From contig JAWZSP010000003.1 in NCBI GenBank assembly GCA_034401135.1, positions 5,084,001-5,148,000 on the forward strand: a stretch of 64,000 bases of DNA. Direction: 5' to 3'. The DNA is from Volutella citrinella. Its lineage: Eukaryota > Ascomycota > Sordariomycetes > Hypocreales > Nectriaceae. The translations under genes were made by a program, and so were the position numbers. Of the stretch, positions 1 through 11,859 are shown in pieces (position 1 is the stretch's first letter; every line of letters starts with the position of its first letter). The notes under the pieces are model-generated. The model ran no database searches and was not told the origin of the DNA. It worked only from the letters and a program-made list of their open reading frames with translations.

Positions 1-1228
1 GCAGCCGTGGTGGGGGCGGGTTTGACGGCAGCCTAGAGAACAAATGTCCGTCGGGGATTCCCCGTCCCCTGTGCTGCTGCTGGCTGTGACGAGCCGAGGT
101 GTCCCAGTGCTTGCCCAGTCCGGGTTCAATTATGTTCGCCTTAGCAACTGCCCGTACCGGCAGTTGTGCTGGGGCCGTTCGCGCCGCGGCCGTTGTCGTC
201 TCGACGGATGAGGCTTGGCGATGCACACAATGGCGGCCGGGTGAAGGCTGCGAACGGGAAGCACACTGGATCAGTGCTAGAGCCCGCGACTCGAACCAAT
301 CACGTCCAGGGCGATGGCGATACCACCGCTGGCAGTGGGCACCCCGACACAAAGCCCCGAGTTTTGGGGACTTCTGCAAGGGCCCGTTCAGGACCCTGCC
401 CGCTGTGATCGGAATTCGGCCCCCCCAAGTCCACCCGAGTGTCCTTTCCAGTGCCTGCGAGACAGCGGTGAACACGGAGCTGAGGGACATGTACCGGCAG
501 CCTGGCTGGGATCCCCTGTGATTCTCAATCTCGCTCGGGGCTGCACTCGATTTCTGGCATCTGATACGAGAGCCGGCCTACCTGAATTGCATACAGACTT
601 GCGCGGCTTCCCACCCCAGGCAGCCGCATCCAGACAGCAAAGATCGCATCACGGCACCCATCCAGCTTTGTTGATCCGTCTGACCGCTCCGCTGGGTGCC
701 CGCGGCAAGTCGGCCCGGAGCAATCGTAGCGATTGGGATATATGACGCTCCCCAGCACTGCCATCCATCCCATCAACACGCAGCAAAAAAAAAAAAAGAT
801 CCCAACTTCCCCACACACAGCGATGAGCCAGCTTGCCTACTCGGCCGAAGCATAGTCTCCAGGCCCGGGCGGCGCGGGGCTAATTTGCGCGCGTCAATTC
901 GTTGACGCAACGGGAAGCCAAAGACTCGGGCAGCTTCCAGGTGACGGGAGCCGCTGGAAACGTCCCCCGCATTTAGCATGGGGCCGCCCGCTGTCGGGCC
1001 GTCGCAGGAGTAGCTCTGCCCGATGGCCGCAATCGACAATGGATGAAGGGTTCAGATGCAATCAGAGCGACAGAAATGGCAGCACAAGATGCACGGACGC
1101 TCGAGTTGTGTGCGATCAATCATCAATGGCGGAGGCGTAAACACGACGACACATGGCTACTGTACAGACCAACCCCGGAATAGTGGCATCTCCATCTCCA
1201 TCTCCACCACCACAAAAACCCATCCCAC
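1..1228. other. Intergenic, no gene seen
   Basis: Open frames here overlap on both strands and show no domain, signal peptide or credible splice structure. There is an A-homopolymer near 785-797. The right end is the 3' flank of the membrane-protein gene on the minus strand. Confidence 0.5.
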
Positions 1229-1875
1229 TCAGCACATATTGCACAACGGCCACCCGCCGTCCTTCTTCATCCCCGTCATGGCCGCCTGCGTCACCCAGAT
1301 CTGCGCGATGAACCACAGCATCATCGGCAGCCGATTCGGCGGCAGGATCAGCAGCCCGAGCACCCACCACGTCGCCGTCATCGCCCACGCGCCCCTCAGG
1401 TCGCCGCTGCCCATGAAGTACGACGCCGCGCACGCGGCAGAAAGCGCCAGCGAGCCTGCGCGGATCGTCTCGTCGGACACGGCGCCGCGCAGGAGGTTGC
1501 CGCGGTGGCGCGACGCGTCGGGTCGCATCACGGCGCCCGCCACGTACGGCGTGCCGAAGGCGAAGAAGCAGATGAGGACTGACCCGGCGATGACGCCGTA
1601 CGTGGGGTGCACCTCGTCGAAGACGTGGCACAGGAAGCATGGCTGGATTGTGATGACGGGGCCGAATGCGCCGGCTGCGCACACGATGGAGAGCGCGTAG
1701 TTGATCATGGCGGTGCGCACGCTCTGGTCTTCGCCCGCAGGCTCCGCTGGTCCGGCCGGTGTGGCCTCGGCAGGCTCCTGGTTTTGTCAGTCGATGCGAA
1801 AAAGTCTGAGGGTCTCGTTGCTTGCTTGCTTACCGGCTTGGCCACGGCGTCCTTCTTGGATGACTTGGGCGGCAT
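1229..1875 (-). CDS. Small multi-pass membrane protein, function unknown
   Basis: Two exons join in frame: 1875-1834 (MPPKSSKKDAVAKP) and 1777-1229, across a 56-nt intron with donor GTAAGC and acceptor CCAG. The protein is 196 aa. After a basic, Pro/Ala-rich N-terminus of about 35 residues come roughly five hydrophobic segments, including AMINYALSIVCAAGAFGPV, GVIAGSVLICFFAFG and MMLWFIAQIWVTQAAM. The C-terminus is short and polar and ends in CNMC. I recognise no family. The ATG at 1875 was chosen because it supplies the only initiator and a good splice. An inner membrane of an organelle or the ER is possible but not shown. Confidence 0.72.
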
Positions 1876-2101
1876 GTTAGAATCGATAGAACTGTCGGAC
1901 GGTTCTGGACTGGGCTCGGTTGATGTTGAAAGGGAAAGATGGCCTCAAATCTTGAGCCGACGCAAGATGCAGTCTGGAATCTGGGGACTCGACTAGGGTT
2001 AAGAAGGTGGCGCCAGTTTTCCCCAACCCAACCCCAGACCAGCCGAGTCGCGTCCAGCCTTCTCCGCACGCCAAGCCTCACCCCGCATCGTCCTTCAGCA
2101 C

Positions 2102-4598
2102 TCAGACAGAATCATCACGGCCCTGCTTGTAAGCCCTCCGTGGTCTGAGTCCCTCCAGTGCTGGTCGCTCGGTGATGCTCTCCATGTCAATACCCGAGCA
2201 CTCGGCACCCTGCAGCCTGGAAAACTCACGCTCCCTTTGAAGCGACTCTCTCCATACCTCCTCGACATCGATCCCGCAACGCGTCAGGGTCTCGGTCCAG
2301 AATGATTCGAATCCCATGGCCCTTGCCGCCGAGGAGAAGGATAGGGCTTGCCCTGTTTCATCAACGAATTCAATTCCGCAAACGTCGGTCCCGGACTTGA
2401 TGAGGAGCTCCGTCAGGCTGACAACTCTGCATATCTCGTCGTCGCCAAGGGATTCGTCATCGCTATGTTCTTCACAGACGAGGTTTTCGAACACTGTCGC
2501 AAGAATGTGCGTACCATCAGAGAATCTGTAGTTTGGATCGCCGCCAGTGTCGAGATGGAGGCGCAGCATTAAGTCGACGCATTGATGCCTGGGACAGATG
2601 CCCCGTCCACCCGTGACGTTGTTAGGCTCCAGACGTAGGCCCCTCTGTCGGAGGAGAAAAAGCAAGTGGCGCATGTTCCTAATGTCTGTTTTTGAACTCA
2701 GGAATGCGGAAATCAAGTAAAAGAGGCCATCCAATGTGCCCAAGAAGTCGACTTGTTCGTCGCTGGCCACTGATAGAAACTCTGAGGCGACTGCCGTCTG
2801 TTCCTGGGGCAATAGCCCCAATACAACCGCCAGCTGAATATTCGATAACGCCCCTACGAGATTCTGAGAATGGCCACTTTCGAGCATGAGGTACCTCGCA
2901 ACGTTCCAGGATCTACCCCAAATCGCACGCTGCATAGCGTAAGCATTTGGTGGCGGGGAAGAATATTTCACAATGGATCTTACCTGCAATAATCCCCTGC
3001 CGTCCTCATCGAGTGTCCGCATTTGTAGACGGCCGCTTTGAAGCAAGTTCTGAAGAGCAGGTAAATTGTCGAACAGTGCTGGAATCCACAAATCGGATTC
3101 TCCAGGGATGACTTGAAACGGCATAACCCGCGGACATAGTTCGTAATAGCCATCAGAGGCAGGGGCGGACAAATAAGCGAGTGACAAGCCGCGTGAGGCA
3201 AGCCATGGCTGAGGTATAAAGCGAATCGCTAGGCTGAAATATGTCCGAGAGTCCTCGATTCTGGTTGCCTTTGCACGATAGGTCGTGACAGATATCACTA
3301 GGATGCCGAGGAAGAATTTCAATTGGTGCTGGTAGCTGAAAAGCCTTGCAACTCGGCGCCCTGATAGCTGATCATCCGTAGGGCCCCTGAGTCGCAAGGC
3401 TGGATTTGCCTGAGCAGTGTCATCCTCGTCTACCGAACTCACCTGTACCCTATGACTTGACCTTATGTGCCCCGTGGTTGAATCCTTGAAAAGAGTATTA
3501 TTGGCAACGTTGTGCAGGCTAGCCTCCGAAGCAATTACTGTGGCCACCGAGTCAATCGTCTGCTGAAGGTGACCGAACTGCTTCGTCCATGGCTCCAACT
3601 GCTGCTGCAGCTCCCATCTTACAACTCTTCCAAGAGCATCTGCGCTTCCTGCGGCGATATTGGTGGTGTTCACCAAAGCTGCGAGACGATCAAACGAAGT
3701 GTTGGTAGAGTCTTGCATTGAATCGAGCCTGGACTGTAACTTGGCCGCTTGCGCATGCAAGATGCTTTGAATCTGGTGTTCTAATCGTTAGGCTTGAGTT
3801 TCCGTGCGACTACTCTGTAGTTGACGAGTACTAAGAAATGGGAAAGGGGTCGTACCTTGTTTTGGCTGCTCTGAGCCCCACGAAGCACCAGGTTTGCAAG
3901 CGCATTCTGAGTTGATACCAAAGCGCCATGGTCCTGTTCCCTCGCTAGAGCTTGATTGCTCACTACGGCCTGAAAGCCCTGCACGGACTCGTGTAGCTGG
4001 GTTTGCAGCTGAGACAGGGTGGAAAGCTGGTTTGAGATCTCAGCCACCCCAAGACTCTGCTTTACGTCTCCAACCCTGGGACAAATTAGATTCGGAAAAC
4101 AATTTCCCTGAATAGCAACATACCTTCCGATGATATTGAGCGCTAAAGCAGCTGCCGTCTTTCGTTGCTCGATCTGTAGCAGGACATCGTCAATGGCATG
4201 CTGGTCACGCGCAAATCTGAACCGCTCTCGCATCGGCATGTCGAGGTTGGTGGGAAGCATCTTTGCAAGCGACTCCATATTTTCCAAGTAGTTCAGTGCA
4301 ATCGTGGCAACAGAACTTGTAAGGATATGATGCTGTGACTCGTTCGGGATGCTCTGAACTGCTGTAGCAAATGTCTGCAAGTCCTGCATCAAGCCCTCAG
4401 TTTCTTCCAGTGCTGCCTCTACGTCAGTACTGATGACTGCAATAGTTTCGAGACCTTACTGATTGCTAGATGCCTGAGATTTTCGCCCGCATGGCGATAG
4501 CCTTTGATGAACGAGCGCGCCTTTTTGGAGGAGGTGATGGCGACCCCAAACAGCTGCGCAGACGCTGCGACGGAGCCGAGTATCGTCAGCGGGTCCAT
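2102..4598 (-). CDS. Fungal STAND-type N-terminal domain protein with ankyrin-like C-terminus
   Basis: Five exons: 4598-4460, 4418-4124, 4075-3856, 3772-2984 and 2929-2102, giving about 756 aa. The start MDPLTILGSVAASAQLFG followed by an amphipathic helix is typical of the N-terminal domain of fungal STAND/NLR-like and PigL-type proteins. Residues about 50-260 are helical and coiled-coil rich. The middle has a hydrophobic stretch (KFFLGILVISVTTY). The C-terminal half has ankyrin-like pieces (DEDGRGLLQ-RAIWGRSWNVARYLMLESG) that align only if the 54-nt in-frame intron 2983-2930 is removed. There is no NACHT/NB-ARC P-loop, so any signalling role would be as an adaptor or stand-alone receptor fragment. 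Its neighbour on the left end of the HET gene fits a recognition role. Domain naming is from pattern memory. Confidence 0.72.
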
Positions 4599-5112
4599 CT
4601 TGAGGCAAGCGGCGGCCTTGGATGATTCAGTCCTCCAAACAACCTCTAGCGACTAGATTCTCTCGCAACGCCGAGTTTTACAAGTCTTGGTTCACCACAA
4701 CTTTCGCGTGGACGACAAGACAGAGCGGTGGAAGCGGCACAGCCACGACAGCCGCCCACGAGGCAGATTTTTAAACCAGGCTGGCTGTGAGAGGCTGCAT
4801 ATTCTTGTCACGTGGCGTTGATGGCCTCATCGTTCCCTACATGTCCAATCATGTGCGTCGCGCATATTGTTTGACCACTTGAGCTAGATATCGGCTGCGA
4901 TTGAAGTCCCTTGTCTTGAAATCAACAGACAGAAGAAAGAACTTGAACCTTGAGTTAAAAGAACAGCAAACAAGAGTTAAAATTATATCACATTGGGTAA
5001 ATTATATCAAACTGGGTACATGTCCCCCTCAACCAACAAACGAACGGTGTCTTCCACACAAACATTGATACATAGCTCAACTCTTCCCAGTTACTACGCA
5101 CCCGACAGTCCA
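4599..5112. other. Intergenic, no gene seen
   Basis: This is the shared space between the promoter of the STAND-type gene and the 3' end of the HET gene. It is AT-richer near 4960-5010, where a short imperfect direct repeat is visible (aaattatatca...aaattatatcaaactgggta). Confidence 0.5.
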
Positions 5113-7428
5113 TTAGATAATTACCACCTCTTTGAGATCTCCATAGGCCTTTTGTCCATCTTCGAACAGTGATCCGAACATAATGTCCGAGAACTGACCC
5201 TCTTGCTCACATAGAATCGCCTCACCGATAAAGCTAAACCCTCTGCTGTTGTGCCGCAGCACCACAGGCATGTCTGCCCCCTTAAAAACCCAAACTTCGT
5301 CATCAAAATGAGCCGTTCTGATGGTTGTCACGCTCAACTCTTCAGAGACCGAAAACACATGAACAGGAGACGCCTCGTCGGCCTCCTCTGGGTCACCCAG
5401 AGTACAGATGTGATATCCCATGACGATGAGATCAAGGACACTGGCGTTGTTCGGGTCGCCACGAAACCTCGCTTCCGCTTTGGTATTGCCCGATGCTTTG
5501 AGCGGCGCCTTTCTGGTATTCTGCTCCTTCAGGGTGGCAATGGTGCTTCGCCAAGCCTGCGTCAATTCGCGGCTGCTGGCCTTCCACTCTGGAACCCACG
5601 ACGGTAACAAGCAGCCGATTTTGCCGCGATCACCTGCATGAACAGCATTGAGAAGGCCGAGCCTGTCGTCAAACTCTATGATGCCACGCGCGGCTTGCAT
5701 AAGTACGTGGACTATGGTGTTGTCCGGCTTGTAATTTAACTTGATGTTTTATCCTGGGTTCGCCAGGCCGATAAAGGCATAGATCCTGTCCCTTGGGTCC
5801 GATGACTGACACGACTTGCTATGCTCCAGGAGCAGCTTCAAGTCCCCAAGGCTCCGGCGGTTCTTCCTCCCGCTGCGCATCGCTGAAACGGCGGTGCATC
5901 GAATGCTTGGTAAGTGCTCAATAAGCATCTTCAGCCCCTTTTCGATATTCCACTCCTTTGCGGGATCGGGCATCGGTAGCTTCGGCGGGGCCCGAAATGG
6001 GCCAATGTCGTCCTTTTGACATCGCGTATCGAATTCTTTTAACCATTCCAACCGAATGCGTTCATACTCCCGTATCTTTGAATTGTAATTGGATATTTCA
6101 CTCCTCAGAAGACCTCTGCGGAGCACCAAGGCGGACGAGGCAAAAGGCTGAACGATGTTATTGTCCCTTCTAGATGAATTGTCTTCGAGCTCTGCTGTCT
6201 TGTCCTCGAATCCTTTGACCTTGGCTCTCAGTTGCTTGATGTTGCGGTCAATAACCCTCAAGGAGCCCCAGCTACGAAGAGAGAAGTCGGCGTTCCTCTG
6301 TTCGCTCTGAGTCCTCAGCCGTTGTCTCCTCTGTATCCACTCCTTTTCTTCTATTAGTACTTCGTTCATCCTTTCCCGCTCCCGGCGTTCATAGTCGAGT
6401 ATGATCTGCTGCTTCTGTACCGCGACCGTCTCAGCCATGATACTGGACCACTTGACGATGATTTGGTCCAACTCGTCATAAACAAAAGTCAATAGAGAAC
6501 TAAAGCTTGTCCAAGGGATGTGCTCTTGTTGAAAGAGAAATAGCACTCGGGGAGAGACAATGAACTCCTGGAAGATCCAAGCTCTATTCCACCAAGATGA
6601 GCCAAACAAACTGCATGCTGAATCGATCCACGCCGCGAGGCTGCTCTTTTCTTGCAAAAGTTCCCACAAAACGGGCTCCAGAGAGTTCAGAACCTTGGGT
6701 ACAGCGCCTGATGGAATGAAACCGGGTGGTCGGCTCAATTGTGGGTGGACGACGTCTGATATCGAATGCTTAGCCGCCGATACTGATGGCGAAGACAGAC
6801 AAGCATAAGTCTCGTCGCTCCGGGTATAGATTTCTCGCATCAAGTTCACCTGGGATACTCGCTCTTCGTGATCCCTCTGATTGATGTATATCTGATCAAC
6901 CCAAAGGAGGAGTTCTTGTCCCGGCCTTCGCGCGTTGTGACAGGCAATTACGCAGTCCAGCGCATGTTCCAGGTTGGCAAACGCATTGAAAAAAAGGCCG
7001 TTGACTATTATCCTGCTGGTATTGGCTGGGGAGCCTGCCAAGTAGGACAGTGTACAGTATTGCCCGTCCACTCTCGACAGTGGCACATTTTGAAGCATGT
7101 CGCACCCTATTCCAAAAAATCTTTCGGCCTTGGGTGGATGTGATGTTTGTCTTAGAGGTTTTTGGCTTCTCGGCAGGGCGGGTTTCCATTGTGCATGGGC
7201 GTTGAACAGCTCCTGGGCGGATGCTCTCCGCGTATGGATCCGCAGCAGCCGGATTTCGGCATTCTCCTTGTTGAGTGGAAGATACTGGTTGGCTGAGTAG
7301 AAGCCTCGATTTTCCGGGGTGCAGAAGTTGTCAAACTCGTCCGCCTGGCCATTTGCCAGCTGAAATCGCACGAGGGCCCCGTTGATGTCCACATCGCTTT
7401 GCGGCGTCTGTGTAGCCACGACCTCCAT
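5113..7428 (-). pseudogene. HET-domain (heterokaryon incompatibility) gene with one in-frame TAA
   Basis: One frame runs from the ATG at 7428 to the stop at 5113, interrupted by a single TAA at 5751-5749 (codon 560 of about 771). The HET signature is clear: YCTLSYLAG, VNG, then LLLWVDQIYINQRDHEER and MREIYTRSDETYACLS, followed by SSWWNRAWIFQEF. A charged, probably coiled-coil insert lies around residues 345-460. Then comes the conserved block DPRDRIYAFIGLANPG directly before the TAA. The same frame continues with NIKLNYKPDN, MQAARGIIEFDD and the usual HET C-terminal part (FDDEVWVFKGADMPVVLR, FIGEAILC). Family members usually carry Tyr where the TAA lies, so TAY to TAA is the simplest reading. 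Upstream GT donors would also remove DPRDRIYAF, so an intron is unlikely. It could be a null allele, a read-through gene, a truncated product of 559 aa, or a base-call error. Confidence 0.85.
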
Positions 7429-8013
7429 CTTGCTTGCACAAGACTGGAGCCTGAGGTCCAGTCAACCTAGGAGTAGACAGGCGTAGAACGGTGGTCAGGA
7501 GCGGACGGTGTTCAAGTCAAAGGAACGACTCTCGGGAGGACTGAGATGGCAGGGCGCGATTATTGTACCTTGGGCTGACCGACGCTGGGTAAAAGCCCCC
7601 GCTCGCGAAAATACCACCATTCAGAATGAGGCTGCGGCGCAGGCGAATGAATTAGCCTGGTCCTGCTGCACAGCCTTGGAAGTCAGCCTGAGAGACGTGG
7701 CTGGCTCAGCGTTACACTGAGAGGCAAAGTGCAATCCCTAAATGCAAGCTCTCCAGTCAAAGGACAAACCGAGCCAAGGCGTATTAGAAAAGTGAAGCGA
7801 GTGCCCGAATTGACTCTTTACACTCGATAAAAAGTGGTCTCGGACACCTGGTGATTTCAGGTAATGATTCCCATTCGCAGTGTTGACAGAACCGACCGAC
7901 CAGGCTCGACTCTGTCGCTTCAATTCCCCCAAGCCGCAAATCATGCCTTCTATTGATCAAGTCCCTGAAAATGCCCTCAAGTAGGCCCAGGCCAAAGCTA
8001 GAGCTACCCTGCA
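7429..8013. other. Intergenic, HET promoter side
   Basis: I see no gene here. The segment holds the 5' flank of the HET gene and the 3' flank of the membrane protein gene. Confidence 0.5.
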
Positions 8014-10151
8014 TTAAAACCCCGGTCTGGTTCTGTAGCTCCACCACACTATGTCCATCCCCTGCCCCTCTACTTCATAGTTGTACCGAATCCGCTCATC
8101 CTTCATCGCCTGTGACAGCTTTGCTCCATCAACAGCTTCTAGGCCCTGTGGAATATCAATGTGCCTCGATTCGCGTAGAATAGTAGATACATATCCCAAT
8201 ACTTCAGGTCCATTCGCACGATGTGTGACAATGACGCCGAGGATGCTCGCCCCTGTAAGTACCGAGCATGCCACGAAACAGGCAACGATCCATGGCCATG
8301 AGATGGTGTGAACGTAAAGGAGGTCAGCCGTCTCCGCTACTGTCTCTGATAGTTCAACGATTAGCCGAACATATTCTCTAAACTTCTCAGGGAGTTGACT
8401 CTCGTCCATGTGCGGTCTCAACTGCATGTTTGCTCCCTGTAGTATAACAAACGAGTTGATCAGCTGGCTAAGTCGCAGGCTGAACTTTTCAGGGTCGACT
8501 GATTGTAGGTACAGTTGCTCCTGGGTGGTGTATAGATTGAGAAACCCATGAGCGAGGTGAACCAGGATGTGGTTGGCTCTGAGAACAGTTCCGCCTGGAG
8601 CCAAGATGTCCACATCTGCCGTAATAGAAGTAGGTAGAAAGTATGACAGACTCTCAAAAAAGCTGGCATGTCCGACTGCGGTAATGTCCTCGTCCGGTCG
8701 CTCTCTCTGCGATGCTCGCTGGGCAATGACGCGACACTCTGCCGTAGAGATTTCCGTGTTTCGAGAACACTGGACTCGTGACTCAACATATTTCTGTTTA
8801 ACGCCACACGTTGTCCTTACGAACTCAGTCCTTGATACTCTCTCGACAGCTTGTACATTCTCCGCAATTTCAAAATACGTGAATAAACATTGGCTTGGAA
8901 CAGGATATTTGTTGGTCCGGCTTCTATCCCCGGCTCGTTTTCGAATATGCCAAAGTTGGGGATGTTGCTCGACCGATTCCACCAGCCCGCGTTCCATAGC
9001 CTATCAACTGCAAGCGTCCATTGGAAATGAGTATCAATGTTCTTCACCAGGCTTTGCTGGGCTTCGGATGGGACGCCATACCACGTCCCATTCGTCCACT
9101 CGGATGGGATGTCGCCAAAGGGAATTATTGGGGTCAAGTCGATTTCTTCAGAGGCGCCAGAAGCAGCGCCAAGGCTCAATTGGGTAGATGAAAGAGGACC
9201 ACAGTCAAGGGCCATGTAGGTTGACTCGAATGCGAAAGTCGTGTTTCCGATAGAAACATTGCTAATTGGGATCCCGACAAGAGCAGAATACTCCACCCCG
9301 GAACGGTTCTGCAGATCGATCCAATCCCCGTTGGGTAGACCCTGAAGTGGCTCCTGGAAGGGGATTTTGATGTTTGCCAAGAAATCCATGGGATCCAGTA
9401 CTGTTGGTCTGGAGGATAGCAATGTCAGGTATAAGAAGGCAGATAGTGGCGGAATGAGTAAGGGGTTGTGCGTGGGGCTGATGTTGTCATAGTAGTTGAC
9501 GGATGTCTTAACAAGACGAGACTGAGCCGACAGAAGACGCAGGAAAGATTGAGATCCAAGAGGCGATAACATCCAAACTACGAGAAGCAAGACAGCCAGG
9601 AGGTTTACAATGCGTAGCTGGTAGTGTGTTGCAAATGCCGCTCCGAGGGTCTGGCTGCCCATGAGCTGTTCCAAGACACCGAGACTGGCCCCGCCCTCTA
9701 GTCTCCAACGGGCAGTCTGAGAAAAGAGGTGACCCGTAATGAAGGCAAATACAAATGGGAAAAGAGTCGCAATCTAGACGTATCATCAGAAGATTGGAAC
9801 TACGAGGTGTCGAAAGGGGCGACTCACGATAGCGAGAGCATTCTGAAGCCCATAGAAGCCCCCATCAACAGGACGCCCATGCCTCGATGCTACATAGCAT
9901 ACGAATGCCGTCAGACCCAGAGGCACGAGTACGATAGTAATGTCCGCCAGCATGGTAGGCACTTTTGCACACCGGCGTCTGAATCCCCGAGAAACGGCTT
10001 GCTGCTTGCGCTCTGTAGGATGATCTCGGGGCGCCCTCTCATTGGAGGAATGAGCACTCGCGACATCCGTTGTCGCGGAATCTGGTATTGGAGATGATTC
10101 GGTTGAATCTTGTCCTGGCAGGTTGGGGACTGGGGGAGTTGGGGTCGACAT
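8014..10151 (-). CDS. Large fungal membrane glycoprotein-like protein, function unknown
   Basis: Exon 1 (10151-9828) and exon 2 (from 9773) join cleanly across a GTGAGT...CTAG intron. The N-terminus is a disordered Ser/Pro tail, then three hydrophobic segments (TIVLVPLGLTAFVCYVA; IATLFPFVFAFITGHLF; RIVNLLAVLLLVVWMLSPLG). A conserved-looking WRLEGGASLGVLEQLMGS lies between. A long non-membrane region follows with several N-glycosylation sequons and a Cys pair motif (TTCGVKQKYVESRVQC). A last TM segment lies near the C-terminus (WIVACFVACSVLTGASILGVIV). The frame changes at about 8888-8842. The best in-frame solution is a 47-nt intron with donor GTTTAT and a weak CGAG acceptor, giving about 678 aa; a one-base indel is the alternative. 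The layout matches a widespread uncharacterised ascomycete membrane family. Confidence 0.75.
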
Positions 10152-11859
10152 GATGGCATAGTGCGGTGACTGATATGTGGGGCACAGAACTAACAGCTAA
10201 TGTTGATCAAAATTCGAGAGGATGGACAAGTTGATGCGTCGTTTACTGACCTTATATAGATAATTCCTGGGCATCTTGGGTGCGGACTGTGGAACTAGCA
10301 CGCTGGATTGTCAGTGTGACGAAAACACTCCGTGCCACCCGGGCTAAGCCTGTGTGCCATTGAATCGTCTGCTTTGGTAGCTTATAGGTTCCATGATGCC
10401 TTGCCTTGGAGTACCCGATGTCGCCAGAGCTGTGTATACCGATCGTGCTTTGTATGCTCCCACATTGTTCAAGCTCGAACCTCGTTTCACGGTACTGCAA
10501 GAGATTGATACTGTGTCGTACAATGCAGCCGAGATTCGATTGTCATACCAGTAAGGCCTGCAGGAAGATGAGCAAGGAGCGGGGTCGTGAGACCTGAAGG
10601 AAAGCATCCTTAGAGTTGAGGAGCGGCGTCGGTTATTCTGCATCACTCGTCGGCGTAGCCCCGGACATAGAGCTTCGATCGGTGCGACGTAGGTAACCTA
10701 CCTCGGCATTCGTACGCGTATTCATGCTGGTTGGTGCAACTTGGTAAAGTAGGAACATGGTCGCACGCATCTCCAACGGTCAGCCTGCTGACGGAGCCTC
10801 GTTTCAGATTTTGCTCAACGGGCCAACAGAACGGAAATCATCCGGGATAATTGTCAACTAATTTCTCCTACTATATAGAGGTCTCAGTCCATTCCCGTCA
10901 GCAGAGGGCTCAGCACGGCCCGGCTCTGTATCGCTCGCATATGCCATCCTCACGGAGAGCCCTGATGGACCTGAGTGTCAAATCACAGGTTCTTGGGAAA
11001 TTACAAAAAACTGGTAATAAGGGAGTGACTCAAATTTGGCTTGACAAGACTATCTTGATACGTCCGTTGAGGCTCTCTTCAACATGTCTTCTACCATCGG
11101 GCCAAAGGCTGTCCGGCGAGGGCGTCCTGCCCAAGTATGCCAACTATGGCCAAGGACGGTTAAGGACTTAAAAGCAAACGACTTAGATACCATTCAGGTG
11201 GCATGCTTCCATGTCAAGACTTCTGCACGTCTGCCTTTGCATCACTTCGATTCCGCGGCGGAGGGGCATAAGCCACCGACGTTGGACAATCAAATTTCTC
11301 ACAATCCTTGATTTTATTCCTTTCCTTCTTCCCCTTTGGTGTTGTCACGGTGATGAAGTGGCACATGTCAGCAAGTGACTTGATGATTCGGGCACCCATT
11401 GTCTCGGTTTGGGTTGAAGCGTTTTGCGTACTGGTTTTTCGGCTGTGAACTATAGTCTTCAAGCCTTTTTTTTTTTTTTGCGGGGGGGGGGATCAGCGTG
11501 ATACAGGTGCAAGGTTCAAGTACTTTTCGCACGAGGATATTCGTGTCTCTTATATACCGAGCTCCCAGCATCTCGTCACCTACCCGAGCGAGGTTTCCGT
11601 GGTTCAAAGGCTTTGAACTTTGCGCAGGAGGATTGGCCAAATCAAACGATAGCTAGATTTAGTCGTGTCTCATTCTATGTTTCGTCATTCCCGCGCGGAT
11701 GTGCTTCACGGTTCAGCAAGCTGTTATCCAACTTGAGAGCTGTTGGATTGAATCATGGTAATCAGATCACTGTTAAACGCAGCTAGGAATAAATTTCCAG
11801 ATTTATGGTTATAAGTAAATACAGCACAAAATACTACAATTCTCGCAGTCGCTCAAATT
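10152..11859. other. Intergenic, no gene seen
   Basis: About 1.7 kb without a supportable gene. A T-homopolymer abutting a G-homopolymer lies at about 11466-11491. Short frames on both strands lack splice or domain evidence. Confidence 0.45.

Noticed and set aside
284..302. T-loop-like gactcgaacca motif as a second tRNA
   Set aside because: Flanking bases cannot form the 5-bp T stem or an acceptor stem.
1056..1700. Plus-strand 214-aa frame
   Set aside because: It is antisense to the small membrane protein, which has TM segments and a clean splice.
5749..5800. Intron removing the HET stop codon
   Set aside because: There is no GT donor between the conserved DPRDRIYAFIGLA block and the TAA; any upstream donor would delete that block. 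The frame is the same on both sides.
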